From positions 2,108,001 through 2,172,000 of the forward strand of contig NC_017030.1 of assembly GCF_000255295.1 (NCBI RefSeq): a DNA stretch of 64,000 nucleotides. The letters run 5' to 3'. Of the stretch, positions 16,043 through 24,501 are shown piece after piece. Within the stretch, counting starts at the first letter, position 1; every line of letters begins with the position of its first letter. The notes beneath the pieces are model-generated. The model was not told the origin of the DNA, made no database searches, and was given only the letters and a program-made list of their open reading frames with translations. Origin of the DNA: Corallococcus coralloides DSM 2259. GTDB lineage: Bacteria; Myxococcota; Myxococcia; Myxococcales; Myxococcaceae. A program made the position numbers and the translations under genes.

Positions 16043-18316
16043 ATGGCGGGACGGGGGGACGACTCACCGGTGGGGGGCGGACCGTCCCTGTTCGCCCGGC
16101 TGGCGGTGGGCGTGTTCCGGCACCGGGGGCGGGTGCTGGTGGGCACGCTGCTGCTCCTCGCCGCGGCGGTGTGGGCGCTGCTCCGGGGCGGGCACCTCAC
16201 CACCGGCACCATCGAAGGCATCGAATCCGCGAGGGCCGAAGCGCTCGCGCGCGGTGCCGCCGCCGGGTCGAACGACCAGACCCTGGCGGTCATCTTCCAC
16301 CATGACGAATGGACCACGGACGAGCCGCGCTTCGCCCAGGCGGTGACGTCCGTGCTGTCGCGCGTGGAGCGGCTGCCGGAGGTCGCGTCGGTGGTGTCAC
16401 CCATTGGTGCACCCGAGGCCTTCCGGGCCCGCTTCGTGGCGAGGACGGGCCACGACCTCCTGGCGTTGGTGCGGCTCAAGGGCGGCGAGCGCGAGGCCAC
16501 CGCCGCGTTCCCCGCCGTGCGCGCGGCGCTGGAGAACCCGGACCTCCGGACGACGCTCACCGGCAAGGTGGCCTTCCTGGCCGCGCTCAATGAATTGCTG
16601 GAGCACGACCTGCTGCGCGCGGAGCTGCTTTCCTTCCCGCTGGCGCTGGTGGTCCTGCTGTGGGTGTTCCGGACGGTGGTGGCGGCGATGCTGCCCCTGG
16701 TGGTGGGCGGGCTGGCGGTGCTCTGCGGCGTGGCGGGCGTGATGCTGCTGTCACACGCCACGAACATGGCCCAGTACACGCTCAACGTCGTGTCGCTCAT
16801 CGGATTGGGCGTGGCCATCGACTACTCGCTCTTCATCGTGAGCCGCTTCCGCTCCGAGCTCGCGCTGGGCCTCTCCACGGAGCACGCCCTGACGCGCACG
16901 CTGGACACCGCCGGGCGCGCGGTGGCGTTCTCGGGGCTGGCCGTCACGGTGGGGCTGGGAGGCCTGCTCTTCTTCCGCGGCTCGTACCTGAGCGCCATGG
17001 GGCTGGGAGGCGCCCTGGTGGTGGCCTTCGCGGTCCTCTTCGCGCTCACCGTGCTGCCCGCGCTCCTCGCCTGGCTGGGGCCCCGGGTGGACCGGGGACG
17101 GTTGCCCTTCGCTCGGAAGGAAGGGCGCGGCGGCGCCTGGCACGCGCTGGCCACCTGGGTGATGCGGCATCCCTGGTGGGTGCTGTTGCCCACGCTGACG
17201 CTCCTGCTCGCCATGGGGCTGCCGTTCCGCCGGCTGCAGCTGGCGGCCACGGACATCACCGCGCTGCCCGAGGGTACCGAGGCACGCCAGGGCGCGGAGA
17301 CCCTGGCCCGCCTGTTTCCCCGCGAGGCCGCCACGCGCGTCCTGGTGGCGGTGGAGTTCCCAGGAGGCAGTCCCCTCACGCCGGAGCGCGCGGGTGCCCT
17401 CTACGACGCCAGCCGCCGGGTGGCTTCGATGCCCGGCGTGGTCGGCGTGGAGAGCGCGGTGGACCTGGGCCCCGGCATGGACCGGGCGACCGTCCTGCGG
17501 ATGGCCGCGGCGCCACCCCAATTCCTCCCACCGGAGCTCCAGGCCGCGAGGGCCGCGTACGTCACCGGCAACGTGGCGGTGATGCAGGTGCTGACGTCGT
17601 CAGCGCCCAGCAGCCTGGAGGCGCGCAACCTGGTCCGCGCTCTGCGCGAGGACCGCACGGTGGGCGATGGACGGTGGCTGGTGGGCGGTCAGACCGCGAC
17701 GGACGTGGACGCGGCGGCCTTCGTGAGGCACCACACGCCCGCGGCGGTGGGGTTCGTGATGGGGATGACGTGCATCGTCCTCTTCGTGCTCCTGCGCTCC
17801 GTGGTGCTGCCCTTGAAGGCGCTCCTGATGAACCTGCTGTCGCTGGCCGGTTCGTTCGGCGCCCTGGTGTGGATCTTCCAGGAGGGACACCTGCACCGGC
17901 TGCTGCGCTTCGAACCCGGGCCCATTGAACCGTCGCTGCCCATCCTCTTGTTCTGCGCGCTGTTCGGCCTGTCCATGGACTACGAGGTGCTGCTGCTCAG
18001 CCGCATCCGCGAGGAGTACCTGCGCACCGGCGACAACACCCACGCGGTGGCCGAGGGTCTGGAAAAGACCGGCGGCCTCATCACCAGCGCGGCGGCCATC
18101 ATGGTGGCCGTGTTCGCCGCCTTCACGCTGGCGTCAGTGGTGGTGGTGAAGGCGATGGGATTGGGCATGGCCATCGCGGTCGCGCTGGATGCGACGCTGG
18201 TCCGGGTGCTCATCGTCCCCGCGATGATGCGCCTGATGGGGGACTTCAATTGGTGGGGGCCCGGCCACTGGAGGCGCTCGCATCCACGAGAGCAGGGGAC
18301 GGAGGTGCGGTCATGA
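16043..18316 (+). CDS. MMPL/RND-family lipid transporter (HpnN-like)
   Basis: A 757-residue inner-membrane transporter with two MMPL repeats, each opening with one membrane helix, a periplasmic loop and then about five helices. Charged membrane motifs A-I-D-Y-S near residue 262 and S-M-D-Y-E near residue 640 are typical of proton-coupled MMPL pumps. Relatives include mycobacterial MmpL proteins and HpnN, which moves hopanoids to the outer membrane. The ATG at 16043 has a G-rich ribosome site; an earlier GTG lies inside the upstream palindrome. Its stop overlaps the ATG of the glycosyltransferase by 4 bp (ATGA), so the two are coupled. Beside sterol genes it is a good candidate sterol-lipid exporter, by inference. 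Confidence 0.85.
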   Translation: MAGRGDDSPVGGGPSLFARLAVGVFRHRGRVLVGTLLLLAAAVWALLRGGHLTTGTIEGIESARAEALARGAAAGSNDQTLAVIFHHDEWTTDEPRFAQAVTSVLSRVERLPEVASVVSPIGAPEAFRARFVARTGHDLLALVRLKGGEREATAAFPAVRAALENPDLRTTLTGKVAFLAALNELLEHDLLRAELLSFPLALVVLLWVFRTVVAAMLPLVVGGLAVLCGVAGVMLLSHATNMAQYTLNVVSLIGLGVAIDYSLFIVSRFRSELALGLSTEHALTRTLDTAGRAVAFSGLAVTVGLGGLLFFRGSYLSAMGLGGALVVAFAVLFALTVLPALLAWLGPRVDRGRLPFARKEGRGGAWHALATWVMRHPWWVLLPTLTLLLAMGLPFRRLQLAATDITALPEGTEARQGAETLARLFPREAATRVLVAVEFPGGSPLTPERAGALYDASRRVASMPGVVGVESAVDLGPGMDRATVLRMAAAPPQFLPPELQAARAAYVTGNVAVMQVLTSSAPSSLEARNLVRALREDRTVGDGRWLVGGQTATDVDAAAFVRHHTPAAVGFVMGMTCIVLFVLLRSVVLPLKALLMNLLSLAGSFGALVWIFQEGHLHRLLRFEPGPIEPSLPILLFCALFGLSMDYEVLLLSRIREEYLRTGDNTHAVAEGLEKTGGLITSAAAIMVAVFAAFTLASVVVVKAMGLGMAIAVALDATLVRVLIVPAMMRLMGDFNWWGPGHWRRSHPREQGTEVRS

Positions 18317-19503
18317 GCGCGCGGAACCTCGCATGGACGGCGGCAGCGCTGGGCGTGCTCGTGCATGGACACCGGGAGCTGATGGCTGGCCTGCGGCGGC
18401 GCGCGGCTCCGCCCATGAAGCACTTCGAGCCACCGTCGGTGACGGTCATCCGGCCCATCCGGGGCCTGGACGTGGACGCGCGAGAGAACGTGCGCGCGCT
18501 GCTGGAGCTGGACTATCCCGGCGAGTGGGAGGTGCTCTTCGTCTTCGACAGCGAGGACGACCCGGCGTTCCTCCCCACCCGCGAGGAGGTGGCCGCCCGC
18601 CCGACGCGCGCGAAGCGGGTGGAGTTGATTGTCGCCGGCGAGCCACCCGCGGGGATGACGGGCAAGCTCAACGCGATGCAGGTGGGCGTGGCCTGCTCCC
18701 GGTGCCAGCTGCTGGCCTTCAGCGATTCGGACACGCGCCCCTCGCCTGGGGTGCTCACGGCGCTGGTGGGCGCGCTGCTGGAGGATCGCGAGACGGGCGC
18801 CACGTTCGCGCCCATCTACGCGGCGGCGGACGCGCCCCTCGCGGGCGACGTGGGCTACGGGCTGCTGGTGAACGCGTGGTACGGCGCGTCGGTCGCGTGC
18901 ACCGCGGAGCCGGATGGCTCGCTGCCCTTCATCATGGGGCAGCTGATGGTGTTCCGCCGCCAGGCGCTGGAGGCCATCGGAGGCGTGGGCTGCGCCGTTG
19001 GGCAGTTCGTGGATGACATGTACCTGGGACGCCGGCTGTACCTGGCCGGGTGGAAGAACCGCGTCGTCCATGCGCCCCTGCGCGTCGTCACGGGGCAGCT
19101 GGGGCTGGGCGCGTTCCTGCGCATCTTCCGGCGGTGGATCCTCTTCTCGGAGGCGGGCATCCCCGGGACCTTCGCGCGGCCCCACTGGGTGCGGGGCGCG
19201 GTGAGCTGGCTGTCGTGGGGCGCGCTGGTGACGGCGGCGGCGCGAAGGGCCTGGGGCCCGGCGCTCCTGTCGGCGGTGCCCATTGGCTTCTCCGTGTGGA
19301 GCCAGCTGCGGCTCCAGCGGGCCTGCCACGGGCCAGAGGTCGCGCCCCGGCACTACTGGGTGCCGGCGGTCCTTCCGCTGCTGGGTGCGGGCGTGGCCGT
19401 GTCCGCGCGGCTGTCTCGCGAGGTGGACTGGCGCGGCCGGGGCTACCGGTTGGATGCGAAGGCGCGCCTGGGTGAAGCCCAGCCCGCCCGGGCCAGCGTG
19501 TAG
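18313..19503 (+). CDS. family 2 glycosyltransferase, ceramide-glucosyltransferase/HpnI-like
   Basis: A 396-residue membrane-attached GT2 enzyme with an N-terminal anchor region, the catalytic domain and C-terminal hydrophobic segments. Acidic motifs are in place: F-D-S-E-D-D, then S-D-S-D-T-R-P, then F-V-D-D-M-Y-L-G, with R-R-W after them as in ceramide glucosyltransferases. The closest family idea is HpnI of hopanoid loci, which glycosylates a lipid head group. The start overlaps the MMPL stop by 4 bp. The last 61 bp overlap the convergent monooxygenase gene. It probably decorates a lipid made or moved by this locus; the acceptor is unknown. Confidence 0.82.
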   Translation: MSARNLAWTAAALGVLVHGHRELMAGLRRRAAPPMKHFEPPSVTVIRPIRGLDVDARENVRALLELDYPGEWEVLFVFDSEDDPAFLPTREEVAARPTRAKRVELIVAGEPPAGMTGKLNAMQVGVACSRCQLLAFSDSDTRPSPGVLTALVGALLEDRETGATFAPIYAAADAPLAGDVGYGLLVNAWYGASVACTAEPDGSLPFIMGQLMVFRRQALEAIGGVGCAVGQFVDDMYLGRRLYLAGWKNRVVHAPLRVVTGQLGLGAFLRIFRRWILFSEAGIPGTFARPHWVRGAVSWLSWGALVTAAARRAWGPALLSAVPIGFSVWSQLRLQRACHGPEVAPRHYWVPAVLPLLGAGVAVSARLSREVDWRGRGYRLDAKARLGEAQPARASV

Positions 19504-20852
19504 ACGGGACGGCGGACGCGACGATGCAGCCAGCTCCCCACCTGTTCCACCGCGCTCGCCACGGTGCCCCGCAAGGGCGGCCCGGCCGAGCGCAACAGCG
19601 GCGCGGCGGACCGCAGGCTGCCCCCCGTTCCGTTCGGGGAGAGCATCGCGGCGAAGGCATGGGCGACGACGCGCAGGTACTCGCGGGCCATCACCCGCAT
19701 GCGGGGCTCCTCGGAGGACAGCAGGGCCATGGAGGCGCGCGCGCCGCCGGGGCTGTGCTCCCAGTAGTGCAGCAGCCCCATGCGCAGCGCGTGCATGCCC
19801 TCGTCCTGCCGGGCGAAGGCGCTGTAGAGCGCGGAGGCGAGCGCGACGCGGGTGCGCTGCGCGGGCCTTCGCGCGTGCGCGTAGTGCTCCAGCGCGCGGG
19901 CGACGTGGCCCGGGTAGCGGTCCAGCGACTCCTGGAGGGCGCGGGCATCGTGGAAGCAGGACGCCATGCCGCTGGCCGTGAGCGGGTGGCAGCACGCGGC
20001 GGCGTCGCCCACGAGCACGGCGCTCCCCATCCAGACGGTCTCCGCCAGCCAGTCGTCGTTGGAGGCCATGCGCACCGCGGGCCGCTGCTCCAGCGCCTGC
20101 CGGACGGCCTCCCTCAGCCGCGAGGGCAGGGCGAGCAGCAGCTCCGGTTGTTCCTTCAGCGTCTGGGCCGTGCTGCCCAGGGGCAGGTCCACCATCACTC
20201 GCGCCACGCCGGGCTGGATGGTGTACGCCAGCGCGTGCACGGCGCCGCCCACGAACTGGTGGCCGTGTTCCGGGTGGGTGAGGCAGGCGCTGTCCACCGT
20301 CACGCCCAGCATGGTGGACAGGCGCTGGTGGTGCTCGGCGATGCCCAGCATCCGGCGCACGGGAGACGCGCGTCCGTCCGCGGCCACCAGCAGCCGGGCG
20401 TGCACGGTGTGCTCGGTGCCCTCGTGCGAATAGCGCAGGCGCACGCCGCGCTCGCAGTTGTGCTCCACGGCCGTCACGCGGGCCCGGGTGCATACGGTGA
20501 CGCCGCGCCGCCGCGACACCGACTCCAGCAGGGGCAGGGTGAGGGCGGCGTGTTCCAGCGACAGACCCGTCACCCCGCGACCGTAGGGCAGGACGAGCGT
20601 GCGGGCGGGGGCATGGAAGCGCACCGCGAAGCCCCTCACGGGATGGGCCGCCCAGCCATCCACGACGTCCCCGAAGCCCAGCGCGCGCAGGTCTCTCACC
20701 CCGGGCGGGTGGAGCAGCTCGCCCGCGAGCTGCTTGTGCCGGTCCACGCCCGCGTCCAGCAGCAGGACGGACCATCCCAGGTCGGAGAGCGCCGCCGCCA
20801 CCGCGCAGCCCGCGGGCCCGCCCCCGGCTATCACCACCTCGGTGTCCCCCAC
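19443..20852 (-). CDS. squalene-monooxygenase-like FAD enzyme
   Basis: A 469-residue flavoprotein monooxygenase. It has G-G-G-P-A-G at 10-15, G-E-L-L-H-P-P-G at 44-51 (close to the GELLQPGG of squalene epoxidases), the A-D-G motif at 158-160 and G-D-A-A-A-C-C-H-P-L-T-A-S-G-M at 282-296, which matches the GDA...HPLTGGGM pattern of that family. The likely reaction is squalene to 2,3-oxidosqualene with O2 and NAD(P)H, feeding the cyclase at 21985. The start is a GTG at 20852, right before the Rossmann motif. It diverges from squalene synthase across 86 bp. Geranylgeranyl-reductase-like enzymes share the fold, so identity rests on both motif and context. Confidence 0.82.
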   Translation of the reverse strand: MGDTEVVIAGGGPAGCAVAAALSDLGWSVLLLDAGVDRHKQLAGELLHPPGVRDLRALGFGDVVDGWAAHPVRGFAVRFHAPARTLVLPYGRGVTGLSLEHAALTLPLLESVSRRRGVTVCTRARVTAVEHNCERGVRLRYSHEGTEHTVHARLLVAADGRASPVRRMLGIAEHHQRLSTMLGVTVDSACLTHPEHGHQFVGGAVHALAYTIQPGVARVMVDLPLGSTAQTLKEQPELLLALPSRLREAVRQALEQRPAVRMASNDDWLAETVWMGSAVLVGDAAACCHPLTASGMASCFHDARALQESLDRYPGHVARALEHYAHARRPAQRTRVALASALYSAFARQDEGMHALRMGLLHYWEHSPGGARASMALLSSEEPRMRVMAREYLRVVAHAFAAMLSPNGTGGSLRSAAPLLRSAGPPLRGTVASAVEQVGSWLHRRVRRPVYTLARAGWASPRRAFASNR

Positions 20853-20938
20853 GTCGCCCCCGCTCGATTCGCAGACACCATGTCTGGCATTGACGACTTA
20901 TCCATTGATGCGCGGCGCCGCACGCGGAGGAGGCAGGC

Positions 20939-21985
20939 ATGAAAGTGCAGGTTGCATCATTCTGTCGCACACAATTGCCCCGGGTTTCCCGGACCTTCGC
21001 GCTCAACATCCCGCTGTTGCCCGAGCCCCTGGACCTGGCGGTGACGGTGGCCTACCTGCTGTGCCGCATCGCGGACACGCTGGAGGACGAGGCCCCGGGG
21101 GCACTTCACGGTGCATTGCTCGACGAACTGGGGGGGCTGGTGTCGCTGGAGCCGGGCTGGGAGGCCCGTGCCCGCTCCTTCGCGCGAAGGGCACGGCTCG
21201 CCCTGCGGGACGAGGCGCCACCCGCGGAGGCCGAGCTGGTTTCAGAGACACCGACCGTGCTCGAAACCCTGGCCTCGCTTCCCTCCTGGGTCCACCCGCC
21301 CATCGCGCGATGCGTGCGGACGATGGCCGGCGGCATGAATCAGATACAGCGGATGCATGGAGGAAGCGGGCAGGTCATGGGGCTGCCCGACCTCCAGGCG
21401 ACGTTCATGTATTGCTATTACGTGGCGGGCGTCGTCGGCGAGATGCTGACCGGCCTCTTCGTCGCCAGCTCACCCCGGGTTGCCTGGCGCGAAGAGCGGC
21501 TCATGTCGCGGGCGCCTGCCTTTGGCCGGGCATTGCAGCTCACCAACATCCTGAAGGACGTGCGTGAGGACCTGGACCGCGGCAGCTGCTGGCTGCCCAG
21601 GGACCGCATGGCCGCGCATGGCCTCACGCCCGCCACGCTGGCCCTGCCTTCGCTGCGTGCGAACGCCGTGGCGCTGCTGGATGAGCTGGTGGCGGTGGCG
21701 CGCCGGGAGCTGGACGTCGCGCTGGAGTACTCGCTGGCGCTGCCCGTGGAGGAGCCCGGCCTGCGGCTGTTCTGCCTCTACCCGCTCTTCTTCGCGGCCG
21801 CGACGCTCGACGTGGTGGAGGGCAACCCCGCGGTGTTCGAACCCGAGCCGGTGAAGATCCCCCGGGAGACGGTGGCGATGCTGATGCAACTCACCCAGGA
21901 GCGGGTGGGCTCGGATGAGGCGCTGCGGGCGCTCCATGCCAGCGTTTCGCGGGGGTCCCGGGACGGCGCGGAGGCCTGGAGCTGA
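20939..21985 (+). CDS. sqs: squalene synthase (eukaryote-like farnesyl-diphosphate farnesyltransferase)
   Basis: A 348-residue trans-prenyl synthase. Both Mg-diphosphate motifs are present, D46-T-L-E-D50 and D207-V-R-E-D211, in S-R-T-F-A-L-N-I-P and L-T-N-I-L-K-D-V contexts. Y-C-Y-Y-V-A-G-V-V-G near residue 158 is also typical of true squalene synthases and not of the bacterial HpnCDE route. It should join two farnesyl diphosphates to squalene using NADPH. GGAGGAGG lies before the ATG at 20939. The stop overlaps the start of the cyclase gene (TGATG), so the products are made in order. Confidence 0.92.
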   Translation: MKVQVASFCRTQLPRVSRTFALNIPLLPEPLDLAVTVAYLLCRIADTLEDEAPGALHGALLDELGGLVSLEPGWEARARSFARRARLALRDEAPPAEAELVSETPTVLETLASLPSWVHPPIARCVRTMAGGMNQIQRMHGGSGQVMGLPDLQATFMYCYYVAGVVGEMLTGLFVASSPRVAWREERLMSRAPAFGRALQLTNILKDVREDLDRGSCWLPRDRMAAHGLTPATLALPSLRANAVALLDELVAVARRELDVALEYSLALPVEEPGLRLFCLYPLFFAAATLDVVEGNPAVFEPEPVKIPRETVAMLMQLTQERVGSDEALRALHASVSRGSRDGAEAWS

Positions 21986-23946
21986 TGCGGCGGGCCCGCG
22001 ACATGCTGGCCGGGACGCAGGCGGCGGACGGGTCCTGGAAGGGCGACTACAGCGGTCCGCTGTTCCTGGGCCCGGTGTACGTGGCCGGGCTGTACGTGAT
22101 GGGGCGCACGCCGGAGGCATCCGTCCGCGACGGCATGGTCGCCCACATGCGTGCGCACCAGAATGCGGATGGAGGCTGGGGGCTGGACGTGGAGTCGCCC
22201 AGCCTCGTCTTCACCTCGGTGCTCAACTACGTCGCGCAGCGGCTGCTGGGCGTCGGCGCGGACGACCCGGGGCTGGTCCGCGCGAGGGCGTGGTTCCTTC
22301 CCCGAGGCGGCCCGCTGAGCAGCGCGTCCTGGGGGAAGTTCCTCCTCGCCCTGCTGGGACTCTACGAATACGAGGGCCTCGCGCCCGTGCCGCCCGAGCT
22401 CTGGCTGTTGCCGCGAGGGCTGCCGTTCCATCCCTCGCGGCTCTGGTGCCATTGCCGCATGGTGTACCTGCCCATGGGCTGGCTCTATGGCCGCCGGGCC
22501 CGCGCCCCGGAGACACCGCTGCTGGCCGAGCTGCGGCGCGAGTTGTATCCCCAACCCTACGCGGACGTGGACTGGAAGGCGGCGCGCGGACGCGTGGCCC
22601 GCACGGACGCCTACAGCCCCCACGGTCTGGGATTGCGCGCCGTGCACCGTGTGCTGGGTTGGTATGAGCGGTTCCATTCGAAGCGGCTGCGGGAGCGCGC
22701 GCTGGAGGAGTCCCTGGAGTTGATTCGCGGCGAGGACGAAGCGACGCACTTCGTCTGCATCGGGCCCATCAACAAGGTGCTCGACATGGTGGTGTGGCAC
22801 GTGGCGCGGCCGGACGGCCCGGAGGTGCGGGCCCACCTGGAGCGCCTGCCGGACTACCTCCAGCACACGCATGAGGGCGTCGCGGTCAACGGCTACAACT
22901 CCTCGCAGCTCTGGGACACCGCCTTCGCGGTGCAGGCGCTGGTGGCCGCCGGAGAGTCCGCCTGGGCGCGGGACACGCTGGAGCGCGCGGGCCGCTTCCT
23001 GGAGGCGCAGCAGGTGCTGGAGGATTCACCCGACGCCGCCAGACACCACCGGCATCCGAGCCGGGGAGGGTGGCCCTTCAGCACCCGCGCGCACGGCTGG
23101 CCCATCAGCGATTGCACGGCGGAGGCACTGAAGGCGTGTCTGTTGTTGGAGCCGCTCGGCCTCAACCGCGTGCCCCGCGAGCGGCTGGAGCAGGCGGTGG
23201 CCTTCATCCTGTCCTTGCAGAACCGGGACGGCGGCTGGGCCACCTACGAGCAGCAGCGGGGGCCGCGCTGGCTGGAGCGGTTCAATCCCTCGGATGTCTT
23301 CGCCGGCATCATGGTGGACCCCAGCTACGTGGAGTGCACGTCGGCCTGCATCCAGGCGCTGGCCGCGTGGCGCGGCGCATGGCCGCACGCACCGGTGGGC
23401 CAGTCCATCGCGCGGGGCGCGGACTTCCTGCGCCGCCAGCAGCGTCCGGATGGCAGCTGGGAGGGCGCCTGGGGCGTGTGCTTCAGCTATGGCACGTGGT
23501 TCGGCGTCACCGGCCTGGTGGCCTCGGGGGCGGGGACCGGAGACCCCGCCCTGCGCAAGGCCGTCACGTTCCTGAAGGCCCACCAGCGCGAGGACGGGGC
23601 CTGGAGCGAGACCATCCAGGCCTGCCGTGAGCGCCGCTGGGTGGAGGGGCGCACGGGCCACGCGGTGATGACGTCCTGGTCCGTGCTGTCCCTGGTGGCC
23701 GCGGGCGAAGCGAACGCGGAGGCCACGCGCCGGGGCGTGGCGTGGCTGCGCGAGAGGCAGGAGGCGGAGGGCCAGTGGCCGCGAGAGCCGCTGGCAGGCG
23801 TGTTCAGCCGCACCTGCGCCATCCACTACGACGCCTACCTGCGCATCTTCCCGCTATGGGCGCTGTCGCTCGCGGAGCGACAGGCCGGAGCCTTCAGGGC
23901 GCGCGAAGGCTCTGCGACCCCAGGTAGTCCGCCTTGCCCAGGTTGA
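21985..23946 (+). CDS. oxidosqualene cyclase, predicted cycloartenol synthase
   Basis: A 653-residue triterpene cyclase. The general acid sits in S-D376-C-T-A-E, the DCTAE motif of oxidosqualene cyclases, and not the DxDD of squalene-hopene cyclases. Other hallmarks are L-W-C-H-C-R-M-V-Y-L-P-M, Q-L-W-D-T-A-F-A and QW repeats such as Q-N-A-D-G-G-W-G and Q-N-R-D-G-G-W-A. The three residues that separate cycloartenol from lanosterol synthases (Tyr410, His477, Ile481 in Arabidopsis CAS1) correspond to Y304, H370 and I374, all of cycloartenol type. Stigmatella is known to make cycloartenol, which agrees. It is coupled to squalene synthase. The last 53 bp overlap the convergent DUF1993 gene. Confidence 0.93.
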   Translation: MRRARDMLAGTQAADGSWKGDYSGPLFLGPVYVAGLYVMGRTPEASVRDGMVAHMRAHQNADGGWGLDVESPSLVFTSVLNYVAQRLLGVGADDPGLVRARAWFLPRGGPLSSASWGKFLLALLGLYEYEGLAPVPPELWLLPRGLPFHPSRLWCHCRMVYLPMGWLYGRRARAPETPLLAELRRELYPQPYADVDWKAARGRVARTDAYSPHGLGLRAVHRVLGWYERFHSKRLRERALEESLELIRGEDEATHFVCIGPINKVLDMVVWHVARPDGPEVRAHLERLPDYLQHTHEGVAVNGYNSSQLWDTAFAVQALVAAGESAWARDTLERAGRFLEAQQVLEDSPDAARHHRHPSRGGWPFSTRAHGWPISDCTAEALKACLLLEPLGLNRVPRERLEQAVAFILSLQNRDGGWATYEQQRGPRWLERFNPSDVFAGIMVDPSYVECTSACIQALAAWRGAWPHAPVGQSIARGADFLRRQQRPDGSWEGAWGVCFSYGTWFGVTGLVASGAGTGDPALRKAVTFLKAHQREDGAWSETIQACRERRWVEGRTGHAVMTSWSVLSLVAAGEANAEATRRGVAWLRERQEAEGQWPREPLAGVFSRTCAIHYDAYLRIFPLWALSLAERQAGAFRAREGSATPGSPPCPG

Positions 23947-24400
23947 CGCCGTTGTGCCGCAGGAGCGCGTACGCGTGGGTGACGTGGAAGAAGAAGTTGG
24001 GGACCGCGTTCTCCAGGAAGTAGTCCGCGCCGCTCATCACCTGGCCCTCCCACCGGGGGTGGGTGACGATGCGTCCGGCGGCGCCCTCGAAGTCCTTCGC
24101 CGTGAACGTGTCCAGGTACGCGATGGTGGACCGGACGCGGGCGCTGAGCTCCTCCAGCGTCTGCTCCGTGTCCGGGTTTGACGGCGCGGCCTTGCCTGAC
24201 AATCGCGAGGCCGCGAGCTTCACGGCGTCACAGCCGATCTGCACCTGCCGCACGAACGGGAGCTGGTCCGGCGCCAGCCGGAAGTTCAGGTAGAGGTTCG
24301 GGTCGAAGGACTTCGCCTTGGCATGGGCCGCGGCCGTCTCCAGCCACTTGCTCAACTGCCCCAGCTGCTTCTTCATCTGCGAAAAGGTCTCGAAGTACAT
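23894..24400 (-). CDS. DUF1993 family protein
   Basis: A 168-residue soluble helical protein of the DUF1993 type (DinB-like four-helix bundles). It opens with M-Y-F-E-T-F-S-Q-M and later has F-F-F-H-V-T-H-A-Y-A-L-L-R-H-N-G-V, the conserved C-terminal segment of the family. Function is unknown. The frame runs further upstream, but the ATG at 24400 starts the domain. It converges on the cyclase gene and overlaps its 3' end by 53 bp. Confidence 0.8.
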   Translation of the reverse strand: MYFETFSQMKKQLGQLSKWLETAAAHAKAKSFDPNLYLNFRLAPDQLPFVRQVQIGCDAVKLAASRLSGKAAPSNPDTEQTLEELSARVRSTIAYLDTFTAKDFEGAAGRIVTHPRWEGQVMSGADYFLENAVPNFFFHVTHAYALLRHNGVNLGKADYLGSQSLRAP

Positions 24401-24444
24401 GGGCGCGCAAGCTAACGGGACAGCCATTGGCGCGCGAGCCAATC

Positions 24445-24481
24445 GCAGGGGCCTCTGGATCCACGAGTCCAGACGCCCTGC
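24445..24481 (-). terminator. hairpin downstream of rtcB
   Basis: GCAGGG (24445-24450) pairs with CCCTGC (24476-24481), and TCTGGA (24454-24459) pairs with TCCAGA (24468-24473), giving a two-part stem 20 bp beyond the rtcB stop. There is no T-tract, as is common in high-GC genomes. A further inverted repeat ATTGGC/GCCAAT lies at 24426-24443. Confidence 0.5.
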
Positions 24482-24501
24482 GTCACCCGCGCGCCTCCGG
24501 C

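Noticed and set aside
17980-21009. 1009-codon minus-strand frame over the glycosyltransferase, monooxygenase and squalene synthase region
   Set aside because: It is an antisense or shifted-frame shadow with no recognisable domain, and real genes with catalytic motifs occupy the same DNA.
21985-23946. Squalene-hopene cyclase
   Set aside because: The catalytic motif is DCTAE, not DxDD, and the MVYLP and QLWDTAF motifs fit oxidosqualene cyclases.
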